Below, piece by piece: positions 1 to 11,980 of a DNA stretch of 64,000 nt. Location: NCBI GenBank assembly GCA_030248225.1, contig JASANE010028352.1:1-64000 (forward strand). Reading direction: 5' to 3'. This DNA is from Trileptium ribeirensis. Its lineage: Eukaryota; Nematoda; Enoplea; Enoplida; Thoracostomopsidae. Every line of letters begins with the position of its first letter. Position 1 is the first letter of the stretch. Position numbers and translations under genes: made by a program. The notes below the pieces were generated by a model. The model did no database searches. It had not been told where the DNA came from and saw only the letters and a program-made list of their open reading frames with translations.

Positions 1-745
1 GCATGAGTTCCCCGTATACAAACATTGATAATATAACTTTGGAACCCAAACCTGTATTAACTTGTAACATAACTTTTAAACCCAAACCTATATTAACTTG
101 TAACATAACTTTTTAAACAAACCTATATTTAACATAACTTTGGAACCCAAACCTATATTAACTTATAATATAACTTTGGAACCCAAACCTATATTAACTT
201 GTAACATAACTTTGGAACCCAAACCTATATTAACTTGTAATATAACTTTGGAACCCAAACCTATATTTAATATAACTTTGGAACCCAAACCTATATTAAC
301 TTGAAAACATAACTTTGGAACCCAAACCTATATTAACTTGTAATATAACTTTGGAACCCAAACCTATATTTAATATAACTTTGGAACCCAAACCTGTATT
401 AACTTGTAACATAACTTTGGAACCCAAACCTATATTAACTTGTAACATAACTTTGGAACCCAAACCTATATTTAACATAACTTTGGAACCCAAACCTATA
501 TTAACTTGTAATATAACTTTGGAACCCAAACCTATATTTAATATAACTTTGGAACCCAAACCTGTATTAACTTGTAACATAACTTTGGAACCCAAACCTA
601 TATTAACTTGTAACATAACTTTGGAACCCAAACCTATATTTAACATAACTTTGGAACCCAAACCTATATTAACTTGTAATATAACTTTGGAACCCAAACC
701 TATATTAACTTGTAATATAACTTTGGAACCCAAACCTATATTACC
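1..745. repeat. 36/30-bp minisatellite with 168-bp higher-order period
   Basis: Tandem array built from a 36-bp unit (core AACTTTGGAACCCAAACC) and a 30-bp variant that lacks six bases around CTTGT. From about 315 the order 36-30-36-36-30 occurs twice, giving a 168-bp higher-order repeat; one of the 36-mers in each block has CCTGTATT instead of CCTATATT. Both lengths are multiples of three, so one frame stays open on each strand (315-872 plus, 296-733 minus). I read these frames as array by-products because the opposite strands are equally open and nothing non-repetitive of coding character follows. The left end is cut by the window edge. Confidence 0.95.
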
Positions 746-1120
746 TTGTATTCATCGATTACTATATGTATATAACTGTTTAGCCAGTACTCTTGATTTC
801 AACCTAGTCGTCGAAATTGATGTTTCACTGTCTCAAGTTTTTGCTTTCCATGTGTATCACGTAAAAAAATAGATGTTGTGTAAATATCAAATGTATCACG
901 TCTTTGTTACCAGTAGAAATGGATATACTGTGGTAACAAAATTTGAACGAGTATACAATGAAACCGAGCTAAACTAGGTAAAACGAATTACAGATTCGGA
1001 ATCTTCGTCAGAAACAACATCTGATCACTTACACATATTATCATCGAAATCGAAGATAAATAAACATTTTATATTACTTTAGGTCAATGATATTTTGGCT
1101 TTTGGCTAACAGAGGGCTTG
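746..1120. other. unassigned spacer
   Basis: No gene, RNA or repeat recognised between the minisatellite and the first Harbinger-like element. Confidence 0.6.
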
Positions 1121-1123
1121 TTA

Positions 1124-1631
1124 TGCGGAGTGCACGTTATTATGTCCCCTCTGTTTGGAACTTTTGACCCCCCGTAGTCCCGACCCTACCGTATAGACAG
1201 TCAGGGTGACACTCGTACTGTAAACCAATTGCCGATGGTGCACGACACACCCCTAGCTACTACATTTTTTCTTGACAGTGTTGTACACACCCTTAGCTAC
1301 CAATTTGGCGCGAATTAACTATAACGGACACCGTCTGTAGCTAATGCGGTTTATTAGTCAACGGTATTGTGTAGTTTTTCTAAATTCTCGATATTTGTAT
1401 CTAGCCCATATGAACATTGTTCAAATAATTCCGAACACTGTCAATAAAGCTGTCAGAAGACACGGTGTGCCTGACACTGTCGAGAAATGGTAATACGCGT
1501 AACTAGCTACCTTTGAAAAAATTTATTAAAAACATGGGGTGCCTGCGACACCCAGTTGTCAACAGTGTGCTTGACACTGTGTGGTGTACATAGGTTCCAA
1601 ACGTTGGGGACATTATAACGTGAACGCCGCA
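1124..1631 (+). mobile_element. Harbinger-like MITE, copy 1
   Basis: A 508-bp element beginning TGCGGAGTGCACGTTATTAT and ending with the complement (GGGGACATTATAACGTGAAC then GCCGCA). It is flanked by TTA at 1121-1123 and 1632-1634. Long terminal inverted repeats with a TTA/TAA 3-bp target duplication are the known signature of PIF/Harbinger transposons. No transposase frame is present, so it is non-autonomous. Two more copies of almost identical length lie at 7904-8411 (inverted) and 30083-30592. Confidence 0.85.
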
Positions 1632-1634
1632 TTA

Positions 1635-2060
1635 GCCTTGCTTGGGTTGTATAATTTCCCCTAGGAGCCTTCCTTCAGCTTAGTAAATCGGTCCGACGCT
1701 TCCGGTCATGCTACTCTTGTCATGTCGGCAGCAGTTTTAGAAATCTCACCTTTAAATTATCTTCCAGTTCACCAATTTTTGTGCATAACCTCTCAGTGTT
1801 TCAAAAATAAATTGAAAATTATATATATATATTTTATGGTTAATATATGTTCTTGTTGTAACTGCACAAGTAATAGTTAAATCGACGTACAGAATTATTA
1901 ATTTTAGTCATTTGGATCTCGAAAACATTTTAGGTTTGTAACTCTTATCAGAGGCATCAGATTTCAAAATGTTATACCATCGCGATTGCACAATCCTTTC
2001 GGCTTTTTGTCAATGCAGCCGTTTTCGAGCAAAGGTTAAAAATACTCAAACAGTAAAACC
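1635..2060. other. unassigned AT-rich spacer
   Basis: Nothing recognised apart from a short AT microsatellite near 1820. Confidence 0.6.
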
Positions 2061-2380
2061 ATACATGCTGAAGCAGGGGTTGAGGAGGAAGCTACCGCCT
2101 GAAACTCGTACGAGGCCCTGGCTTACCCCTTGAGGATACCACCGTACACCCTAGTGCGCCGCAACCCCCTCCCTCCCCGGTCGCGGAGCACATGTTTTTG
2201 CCAAGTTCTACCCTCTTCTTTTCCAATTTTCACCTTTTTTTGTAAAATTTCAAGCGCGCCTTGGGCAGGAGAGATCATCAACTGTTTTAACCACCCCTCC
2301 CACGAAGAACTTCTAGCCCCCTGAGATTACTTCCCCCCGCCACCCGAGTTAGCCTCCAGAACCTCGGAGCGTCAGCATTA
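2061..2380. mobile_element. TIR-like short element, copy A
   Basis: Starts ATACATGCTGAAGC and ends GCGTCAGCATTA, which is an imperfect inverted repeat. A diverged relative at 32271-32612 has the same two ends (ATACATGCCGAAGC and GCGTCAGCATAT) and shares internal blocks such as CGAGGCCCTG and CTCGGAGCGTCAGCAT. No coding capacity. Target duplication is not clear. A 64-codon frame at 2130-2324 inside it has no recognisable similarity. Confidence 0.55.
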
Positions 2381-2689
2381 AATGAGTAAATTTAAATTTT
2401 GAAAAAGTAAGATTCTCCCTTGGTCGAGCCGGCTGCCAGCCATACTTGAAATCTCATTCTCTAAATTATGTTCCAAAACAACCCATTCTCTACTAAAAAA
2501 TGGAAATTATATGTTTTCATGTAAATATATGCTCTAAAACTACACAAGCAGATAGTTGATGTAATCTGTATGCAATTTGTTGGTTGGTAAGTGTCGTATG
2601 AAGTATACAGGTGTAAAGTGTGAAGTTTTGCATTAACCTTGAAATTATTTATAAAATTGGCATTATACATATCATTATATTGAAAATAT

Positions 2690-2960
2690 ATTAAATATAT
2701 ATATATTATATATATATAAATATATATATATACATACAATATAATTATATGTAAATATATGTATATATATATAATTATACACAATATATAAATATATATC
2801 ATATTGTGTATAATTTACGAACACATATGCAGAAATATATTATATATGAATATAATGATTATATGATAATATATATTATATATTATTGATATATAGCATA
2901 TGTTATATTTATATAAAAGACTCATATTAACTTATATAATGTATGTTATATAAGTTACAT
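2690..2960. repeat. AT-rich microsatellite tract
   Basis: Imperfect (TA)n and ATAT/ATATAA runs. The minus-strand frame at 2461-2802 translates mainly this tract (Ile/Tyr-rich) and is not a gene. Confidence 0.85.
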
Positions 2961-3362
2961 TCCAGGCTTCCTCAACAGAAGTGGGAGCGGTAGGACCCGG
3001 AGCGACCCCTATTTGGCCTGCTGAAACCCGGATTAGTGGCCTCCAACTCCTAGATTTTGAACCGGTTGCAGCCTATTATAAAACAGATCTCGAATTTGCG
3101 ACTCCTACTTGAGAGGCCTGCCGGAAATCTGGCATATATTATGTATGGCATTATATCTCAGGAAAGAACATATTGTAAAGGTATGTTCACTGAAAAGTAT
3201 GACACTATTTAGCTTTCGCAAAGTAAGCCGAAAGTGACGTCGCGGTGCGTTTCGCGATGTCCAGTTGCATTTCATGGATTGGAGAGTTTATTTGTCGCCC
3301 TCTATTTCATCACGTGGAACATTTATGTTTCATTGTACTCCATGAAATTCACGAGCGATAAA
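2961..3362. other. unassigned spacer
   Basis: Mixed-composition sequence with no recognisable gene or repeat. Its right end grades into the 29-bp array (a diverged monomer near 3337). Confidence 0.55.
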
Positions 3363-4242
3363 ACGGTTCCCATGAAATACAGGAAAGACATTTGTTCCGC
3401 ATGAAATACAGGAGAGACATTTGTTACCCATGAAATACAGGAGAGACATTGGTTACCCATCAAATACAGGAGGGACATTTGTTACCCCTGAAATACAGGA
3501 GAGACATTTGTTACCCATAAAATACAGAAGAGACATTTGTTACCCATAAAATACAGGAGAGACATTTGTTACCCATAAAATACAGGAGAGACATTTGTTA
3601 CCCATGAAATACAGGAGAGACATTTGTTACCCATGAAATACAGGAGAGACATTTGTTACCCATAAAATACAGGAGAGACATTTGTTACCCATAAAATACA
3701 GGAGAGACATTTGTTACCCATAAAATACAGGAGAGACATTTGTTACCCATGAAATACAGGAGAGACATTTGTTACCCATGAAATACAGGAAAGACATTTG
3801 TTACCCATAAAATACAGGTGAGACATTTGTTACCCATAAAATACAGGAGAGACATTTGTTACCCATAAAATACAGGAGAGACATTTGTTACCCATGAAAT
3901 ACAGGAGAGACATTTGTTACCCATAAAATACAGGAGAGACATTTGTTACCCATAAAATGCAGGAGAGACACTTGTTACCCATAAAGTACAGGAGAGACAT
4001 TTGTTACCCATAAAATACAGGAGAGACATTTATTACCCATAAAATACAGGAGAGACATTTGTTCCGCATGAAATACAGGAGAGACATTTGTTACCCATAA
4101 AATACAGGAGAGACATTTGTTACCCATGAAATACAGGAGAGACATTTGTTACCCATGAAATACAGGAGAGACATTTGTTACCCATAAAATACAGGAGAGA
4201 CATTTGTTACCCATGAAATACAGGAGAAATATTTGTTACCAT
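3363..4242. repeat. 29-bp minisatellite, about 30 copies
   Basis: Head-to-tail monomers with core AATACAGGAGAGACATTTGT followed by TACCCATRA. Copies differ mainly at one G/A position (CATGAAAT or CATAAAAT), which alternates without clear order. Isolated degenerate monomers remain downstream near 4422-4445 and 4490-4505, suggesting that the array was longer or spreads into its flank. Confidence 0.95.
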
Positions 4243-5035
4243 AGGGGCAAGTATAGGGGGACGGGGGGACAAATACCCTACACTTTTTGACACTTAAGTA
4301 ATCGTCCCCCCTTTTTTTGACTGATAAAATTTTTAGTGCTCTGTAATAAACGCACGTGGTTATAGATTATATGTTTTATTCAGTAACTGTTCATCACTTT
4401 TATTTTGGATTTGTGCCAATCTTTGTTACCCCTGAAATACAGTAGGAAATATCTATCCCCACTGCATCCTGGTGCAACGTAGAACTGCCTCCCCATGAAA
4501 TAAAAGTGAAATAGCTCAAAAACCGCAGTGATATCCCTTTAGGCTTCAGATGCACAAGCTGCAGAGTGTCATACTCTTAAGTAAAATATCATGACATGAA
4601 CTCTCCATTATATACAGTTAAGATAGGGTGATATTCAAATTAATTGGTTATAGAAACAAAACGAGTGGAATCTCCAGGTCGGATAGAGGCAAAAATGTGA
4701 AAATTTCTTTTTTGTCTGTTGATGTCATTCATACGTCATGTTCTAATGGATAAATTTCAACAAGACTTTCTGTCCGACAAGAAAAGTGATGTCGATGTGC
4801 CGTTTAGTTGAACGCGAACAGCTCCGATCCCACCTTGAGGATCATAATGACAAAAACAGGATTTTAAAGGTTCTTTGCTAAATATGGCGGCCCATATATC
4901 GCGACGCAAGCTTCTTAACGAAAAACGAAGCAAACGAAATCAGCTCATCGATATCTACAACTTTACTAACCACGGTTTTTATTAGGACTGCTCCCTGAGG
5001 CGCTGTGGACCATTTGCCAGAAATAGCGATTTTTC
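4243..5035. other. unassigned spacer with relic 29-bp monomers
   Basis: Includes a G-rich/C-rich stretch near 4250-4310 and relic monomers of the preceding array. No coding region supported. Confidence 0.55.
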
Positions 5036-5710
5036 AAATTTCGGCATGTTATGTTATGGCATGCGTGTGTTTACCATACAATGAACGCCTATTTGGTTAT
5101 CAAGCACTCCGAATACGACGGTTTTACTATCTAGAGTCGCACTTGATTATATTATACCTTTTCTTGGGTTTTTATGGGTTTTGAGGTCGACAAACCGAAT
5201 TTCCAAATGTATTGTGTTTTCATTTTTTGATTATGTGCTGCGTGCAGGGCATCAAAAATGGCTTTCTGAATGCTGAATACAACGATTTGGCTATCTAGAG
5301 TTCCGCATGCATATTTGATGCATTTTCAATGCTTTGCAACGGGTTTAGAGTAAATGAACCCGATTTCTAGAATATAGTTTGTCTTCAGTTGTTCGGCTAC
5401 GTATTGCGTACAGGGGATTGGGAGTTGTCTACATAGGATTTCCGGTAGCCTGAATAGGATGGCCTGGTTATCTAAAGCCCAGCACGAATATTTCATGGCT
5501 TTCCAGACGTTTTAATTTAGAATAGGGTCAAGGGACCCGATTTCCGGAATATAGGCGGTCATCCGTAGTTTGGTACATGGCATCACAAATAGTATATATA
5601 GAAGCTTTTCGGTATGTTTAATACAATGGTTTGGTTATATAGAGACGGGCGCGAATATTTCGTGCATTTTTATAGTTTTTAGTGGGATTAGGGTTCTTCC
5701 TATGTATACT
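5036..5710. repeat. diverged ~175-bp tandem repeat, about 4 copies
   Basis: Recurring landmarks in fixed order: GGTTATCTAGAG-like, GAATATTTCATGCATTTT-like, GGGTTTAGGGT-like and CCGATTTCCGGAATATAG-like. They appear near 5090-5220, 5285-5385, 5460-5555 and 5630-5700. The copies are old: identity is visible only in blocks. No open frame spans them. Confidence 0.6.
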
Positions 5711-6426
5711 GTTTTAAAATACCATCAGCAACATCTTGTCATCCAAGACACCATATAATGCATGGTGGCAGAGACGCCATGGAGCTGGGAGAAGGAAAAC
5801 GTTGCATATGGAGATCCTTTACAACGTAAACGCCGCATTATTATGCTCTTGTACTCTTGTAACATTTGGTGACTGTGCAAGCCATAATATTCCGTGTTGA
5901 AAATGTGATCCACGGATCAACTTTCTGGCGAGTGACAGGTTTTCTGGCGAGTCAACGCGGGCCAAGATTCAAATGCTTGACCCCAAGTCAGTCCGAGTCA
6001 CATCGTTCCTCAATACCCTAGGATTAATGCCAATATATTCTGATAATTTCCTCTTTGTGTGATCTATTTCACAAGTCAGAACATTCCGACCGCTCTGCTA
6101 CGTACTCTAATTATTCATAATGTTTACAATTCTTATGTGTGTTGTATACATACTAAATTGTATTAATATAAACTTGTTTATAAAGGCACTCGATTAAGTT
6201 GTTAAAATATAATAAGATTACCGCATTTGCACCAAGAACACCGTACACACTCTAAAATCCAATGTATTGAGGTCAAACCAAACACTTTTTGACTATGAAG
6301 AGAAAAAATCCAATTGTTGGGAGAGATTTCAACCGATGCTTTTAAAGCAGGGATGAACATAAACATATCCTCCATGGGACTATACTGAGCTGTTAGATAA
6401 ATGCACTCAGAGGTGATCTCGTGCAA
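5711..6426. other. unassigned spacer with a solo Harbinger-like end
   Basis: Positions about 5823-5842 read ACAACGTAAACGCCGCATTA, nearly the right terminus plus TTA of the 508-bp Harbinger-like family. No matching left end is seen nearby, so it is a fragment or chance match. Two short opposing frames (5570-5758 and 5725-5913) have no recognisable similarity. Confidence 0.4.
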
Positions 6427-7515
6427 AATTTTTGAGCGTGTAGGTACGGGTACCCGCGAAAATTAGAGGCTTGTCGAACCGCTATTATGCCCATACCCAC
6501 GGGCTCAAAAGATTTTTGAGCGCGCGGGTACCCGCGAAAATTACATGCTTGTCCACCGCTATTAGGCCCATACCCGCGGGCTCAAAATATTTTTGAACGC
6601 GCGGGTACCCGCGAAAATTACATGCTTGTCCACCGCTGTTAGGCCCATACCCGCTGGCTCAAAAAATTTTGAGCCCGCGGGTACCCGCGGAAACTACATG
6701 CTTGTCCACCGCTATTAGGTCCATACCAGCGGGCTCAAAAGATTTTTGAGCGCGCGAGTACCCGCGAAAATTACATGCTTTTCCACCGCTGTTAGCCTCG
6801 TACCCACGGGACCAAAACATTTATGAACGCGCGGGTACTCGCGAAAAGTACATGCTTGTCCACCGCTATTAGGCTCATACCCGAGGGCTCAAAAATTTTT
6901 GAGCGCGCGGGTACCCGCGAAAATTCATGCTTGTCCACCGCCATTAGGCCCCTACCCGCGGGCTCAAAATTTTTGAGCGCGCGGGTACCCGCGAAAATTA
7001 CATGCTTGGCCACCGCTATTAGGCCCATACCCGCGGGCTCAAAATTTTTGAGCGCGCGGGTACCCGCGAAAATTACATGCTTGTGCACCGCTATTAGGCC
7101 CATACCCGCGGGCTCAAAATTTTTGAGCGCGCGGGTACCCGCGAAAATTACATGCTTGTCCACCGCTATTAGGCCCATACCCGCGGGATCAAAATATTTT
7201 TGAACGCGCGGGTACCCGCGAAAATTACATGCTTGTCCACCGCTATTAGGCCCATACCCGCGGGCTCAAAATTTTTGAGCGCGCGGGTACCCGCGAAAAT
7301 TACATGCTTTTCCACCGCTATTAGGCCCATACCCGCGGGATCAAAATATTTTTGAGCGCGCGGGTACCCGCGAAAATTACATGCTTGTAAACCGCTATTA
7401 GGCCCATACACACGGGCTCAAGAAATTTATTGTGCGCGCGAGCACACACGAAAAATACATGGTTGTCCACCGCTATTAGGCCCATTATATTCGCGGGCTC
7501 AGAAAGTTTTCAGCT
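6427..7515. repeat. 75-bp hairpin minisatellite, about 14 copies
   Basis: Each 75-bp unit contains two nested inverted repeats. The larger is TACCCGCGGGCTCAAAA, one base, then TTTTGAGCGCGCGGGTA (for example 7103-7137): 17-bp arms with one mismatch. It runs into the perfect palindrome CGCGGGTACCCGCG. The rest of the unit (CATGCTTGTCCACCGCTATTAGG) is unstructured. Units at both ends are degenerate. Because 75 is divisible by three, both strands show long frames (6823-7203 plus; 6792-7178 and 7169-7411 minus). These are not genes. Confidence 0.95.
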
Positions 7516-7903
7516 CCGAGAAGCCGGCAACTTGTAAACATATAAAGGCGCCTTTGGAAATTCATCATTACTGACTTTAAACCATTTTTATGCAATATAT
7601 TCATAAAGTTAATTCTTCGCCATTAAGGCTACAAGACGAAGAAATAGATTCACTTACGTCATCAAACTCCCTACGGCCAACCATCCAATTTATATATACG
7701 TAAGGTTTACTATGTAAGGATATTGTGAAATTGGTTAGATTCCCATTCCATGATCTTTGCCATAGCATCGATTGCCCAAATCGCTTAGTTTTTGGATGTA
7801 TCCTCACTAATACAGCCTTTTAGATAGTTCCCGCTAAAAGAAATGACCCAACTACTCATTTAAACAGCGCTCAGTACAAAGAATGTTCAGTCATTTAGCA
7901 TTA
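7516..7903. other. unassigned spacer
   Basis: Holds a 68-codon minus frame at 7601-7807 with no family I recognise. No promoter, splice partners or repeats support it as a gene. Confidence 0.5.
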
Positions 7904-8411
7904 TGCGGCGTTCACGTTATAATGTCCCCAGCGTTTGAAACCTGCGTACACCACACAGTGTCAGGCACGCTGTCGACAACAGGGTGTCCTAGACACCCTA
8001 TGTTTTTTACAAATTTTTTCAAAGGTACCTAGCTAGGGGTATAGCGACTTCTCGATAGTGCCAAGCACACCGTGTTGTCTTGCAGTTTCATTGAGAGAGT
8101 GCGGCATTATTTCATCAATGTTCATGTGGCCTTGATACACATGTCGAGAATTAATAAAAACTACACAGAACAGTTGACTAATAAACCGTATTAGTTACAG
8201 ACGGTATCTGCTAAAATTAATTCGCGCCAAATCGGTAGCCAATGGTGTTTACGACACTGTAAAGAAAAAATATAGTAATTAGGTGTGTGTCATACGCAAT
8301 GGAAAACTGAATTACAGTATGAGTGTCGCCCTGACTGTCTATACGGTAGGGTCACGACAACAGAATGAGAAAAGTTCCAAACAGCGGGTACATTATAAAG
8401 TGAATGCCGCA
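7904..8411 (-). mobile_element. Harbinger-like MITE, copy 2 (inverted)
   Basis: 508 bp, starting TGCGGCGTTCACGTTATAAT and ending GAATGCCGCA. It is the reverse complement of copies 1 and 3: its left end carries the CCACACAGTGTCAGGCAC block that lies at the right end of copy 1. Flanks are TTA (7901-7903) and GTA (8412-8414), so one base of the target duplication has probably mutated. No transposase. Confidence 0.8.
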
Positions 8412-11400
8412 GTAGATTAGCAGCGGTTCGATTCAGATGTATGACGTTTTTGTTTAGTATATGTAGTTTTTCAATAAACGTTTTTCCATTGTCCTGTGTA
8501 GCGATATTTATATATCACTTCCCATGAGCCGGTAATATCAATTGTGGCGGTTTGAAATCCCGGTCACAAAGACTACGAATTTAGCTCGCGGATGATGGGT
8601 GACGGGTCAGACGGGTCATGGACTACCAGACAGCGGGTCACAGGTCCATATTATAGACCCGTTTTCAGGCATGTAATGGCCTTATCATGTTTGTCAATAC
8701 TTCGCTTCTCCTCATTCTTACAAAAAAAATTTAAATAAAATAACTATGAACCTCAAACCGAAATAAAATAACATCCAATTTACTAGCAAACAAATAATTA
8801 ACGTAAAATAATACAATATTAGAAATTAGAAAGCGAATTTATTTAAATCATAACTAGAAATTATGGAATGGGCCAGAATTGTGGGACTATCGCCAATTTG
8901 AATTATGGGAAACCAACAGCATCGCTGAACTCAAAAGTCTTCAATTCGGTCTTTTATACAGCAGTCACACATACAAAAATGGAATATATAAACATAAGAA
9001 ATTACTACAAAAATATATAATTCAAATACACGGCGCATTTCGGCAGTATTATAAACAAAAGAAAGACATGCCAAAAACTGAAGCCAAGCCGAGTGCGTAT
9101 ATAAAATAATGTTCAATATAATATAAAATATAATTAATAATAATTATAGAAAAAATATACACATAACTAATTATATATAATTAACACAATTTCAAGGAAT
9201 TCATATGCATCCACCGCGAAAAACTCTACTAAACGATGCGATCCGAACTATTATTTTGCACAAAGGTAGACGGTGCTAACGAACCATCGAGCCTCAGGCA
9301 TATGGTTCATTATCTCTCCCTGTGTGGAAATATATTAAGCAAAATGTATTAATTTTATTGCCAAATTATTTGAATTCAAAACTTTTATATCAATTAATTA
9401 TATAGCTAGTTTTTTTGCTTGCATGTCAAAGAACGACATTTTATTTCAACAACTGTAATACAGAGATGGATATATACTAAGATTTGGCTAATTATTTTTC
9501 TATTTGATGTGTTGAAAGGTTGGAATATTCATGCATGCGTGTTTATCTGTAACTGCACCCGTAAAGGAGTCAGTCCTGAATAAAGCTTCTTTTCATTCTC
9601 TAATCAAATCAAATTTGGATGTGATCATTTGTAACTTAAGAATAAGTGGGTCGATTTAGCCGAAATATTTTCACAGGAGAAATAGCCTTATGTGGCGTAG
9701 CCATATATCACTATTGCGAAGAATACCAGTCTCAGAACCAGAACCGCCGCAAGCACAGCTAAAGTTGAGGGGCGGGCGGGTTAAAAGCTTTGAACTAAAA
9801 TCATTAAAATTTCACTCTGGCATATGTAGATTTATTGTAGTTGAACCGCTCTGACCTCTATATTCACAGCGCATGTGAACTTACAAGCTAAATATATATG
9901 GCTTTAGGATCACTCCTGTATCATGGTCAACTGACAAATATTGGTTTAAACTTAAACTTGAGCAATCATTATACTTAGAGAAAAATCTTGCATTTCCTGT
10001 CTACAACAGACTAATGCCTACTCCAATTTGACTATTTCATAGTTATTGTCAACGTGAGCACGCTAATAATAACATCTGTCATCCGTGTTGTAGAAGGTAA
10101 CAAAGATTTAGTGAAGAAACATTTATTTCATAGTTGTGCTATTAACTGTCAAAATGGCTTGGCCGCTTTGATTTTGCCATAAATGTATAGTGCGGGTTTC
10201 TGGACATATCGATTCTGCTTATGTCATCGGTCGGATGTTAAATTTTCTGTGCAACTTCAGTGCATTATATATTCTGCTTTCTGGTATAGTTATACAGAGT
10301 AAAACTTAGGTTATAGACCCAACGGTCTTCGCAAAGGATCTAGATTTCCTCAAAGAGGCGCAAGCAACAGCGAAATTGAATTACGTGGCGGTTAGTCAAA
10401 AACACACCTAAGGTCTGAGATTTGAGCAGAACCTTCTATGACACCATGTAATGCCCTTCAACTAATGCGCCTTTCACAGTATAATGCGCGCAACCAGGGG
10501 CAAAATTTTTTTACGGGCAATATTCTGTGAGTGGTAATTACGCACAAGCATTTGCGCGTAATTTTTGCTTACGGGCAATGAAGTGCATTTGCTACACGGG
10601 CACCAAAGCGCGTAACTTTTAAGTTACACGCAAGTAGATGTTCGTAGAACATCGTAGAACCTGCGACTAAATATTAAAATTAAAATATGAATATTTAAAT
10701 TCCAATATTAAAAAAATGTTACCCCAACCAACCCTCAGTATTACGTTAACCCTGATAGCCGAAGGCAATGTCTAAAAGTATCTGAAGTCACAAAATTTAG
10801 AGCAATACGCTAGGTGAATCACCTATCTTCAGAATCGGAGTCTTTGAGTGTGATGTTAAGCAACAAACAGTTGCAATATCCTAAATTTGCATAACCAATA
10901 GCCGTTGATAATTGCAATTTGTCGTACTTTTCAGTCGAATATACTTTTTCAGTGCTAAAACATTAGAAAACAATATAAATCAGTATTGTCGCCGTATGGC
11001 CGCGGTTCTTCCCTCGCAGTTCACAAACCTCCCAAAATTTACGACATGCAACCACCAGATCTATAAGTTGAGAAGACCCCCAAAATACGTGGGTTGCGCC
11101 CCACACAAGATTTTCTGGAGACGCCCTTGATACGAATAAACTAACTAACTAATAACGAATAAACTATACTTACTATACAGTTAACCATACAATGCAGTTG
11201 AATTAAAAATGGTTCACAAATAGAAAATGTTTCAGCTGAAAATTTGAATAACAAAATTTGAACAAATTTTGGACCGAATTTTTTGCTTTTCTGTGAATTT
11301 GAACGTGTGAACACAATTCAAACTTTCGAAGAACCAGATTTTATCACAACAAATATTGAAAATTTTATGGAATAAAATATAACAAAATGACCCGAAAACG

Positions 11401-11698
11401 TAGCCTGATTTCTGATTTGTTAACAGAGTTTATCGTATAATTTCTGTTTGCAAGTGGGTTATTATTCGTCCACTCTGCGAAGTTTCTTATGGAACCCAGC
11501 AACAGCTCCTAGATAGCTCAATGGTTTGCATATGCTCATTTTACCGTATAACCCGTTGAAAATTTTGGATACATATATAATCAGTTTTATGAACAATATA
11601 AACCGAGGCGTTTGGGTTATAACATTGCCTAAATAAGTTTATAAACATTTATGTTACAATTGACATACATTTACCGACATTTAGTGTGTAACCTAATC
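8412..11698. other. gene-free AT-rich stretch
   Basis: No coding region, RNA gene or array supported. A 76-codon plus frame at 8879-9109 is Lys/Tyr-rich with no recognisable domain. Around 10486-10640 there is a self-complementary patch with repeated GGGCAA and GCGCGTAA / TTACGCGC blocks, perhaps an old short inverted-repeat element. Confidence 0.55.
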
Positions 11699-11980
11699 CT
11701 AGATAAGTGTAATTTCTAGATTTAAACACATACGTGTATACACATATTTGTTTAAATAAATCCATACGCAACTATGTATAATTTTATAACAACGTATGTC
11801 TAACAACGGCATACATAAGCGATCGGTGAGGGGATCACCTTGCCAAGCCCCCCTAACAATTTCAAAGTTTAAGCTTATGGCCTCAATCAAACCATGAAAT
11901 TTAAGAAACAAATTTTCTATATTCCCGTCCAACGCGTTCCAACTATTAATCCTAATCTTACCAGTCCCAACCTTACCCAC
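11699..11980 (-). pseudogene. possible reverse-transcriptase remnant
   Basis: A 93-codon minus frame contains VRGAWQGDPLT (11825-11854), which resembles the conserved RG-x-x-QGDPLSP block of non-LTR retrotransposon reverse transcriptases. Nothing else of a reverse transcriptase is visible on either side, and there is no YxDD box in this frame. Best read as a decayed fragment or a coincidence. Confidence 0.25.

Noticed and set aside
315..872. 185-codon frame with regular 12- and 10-residue repeats
   Set aside because: Minisatellite with units divisible by three. The opposite strand is open as well.
3363..4242. CRISPR-like regular repeats
   Set aside because: Monomers are contiguous 29-mers with no unique spacers, in a eukaryotic intron-bearing genome.
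6792..7411. Repetitive frames on both strands over the hairpin array
   Set aside because: 75-bp unit keeps frame; no non-repetitive coding sequence attached.
7601..7807. 68-codon minus frame of mixed composition
   Set aside because: Looks less repetitive than its neighbours but has no family similarity I recognise and no partner exons.
8879..9109. 76-codon plus frame
   Set aside because: AT-rich, no recognisable domain, no splice or promoter support.
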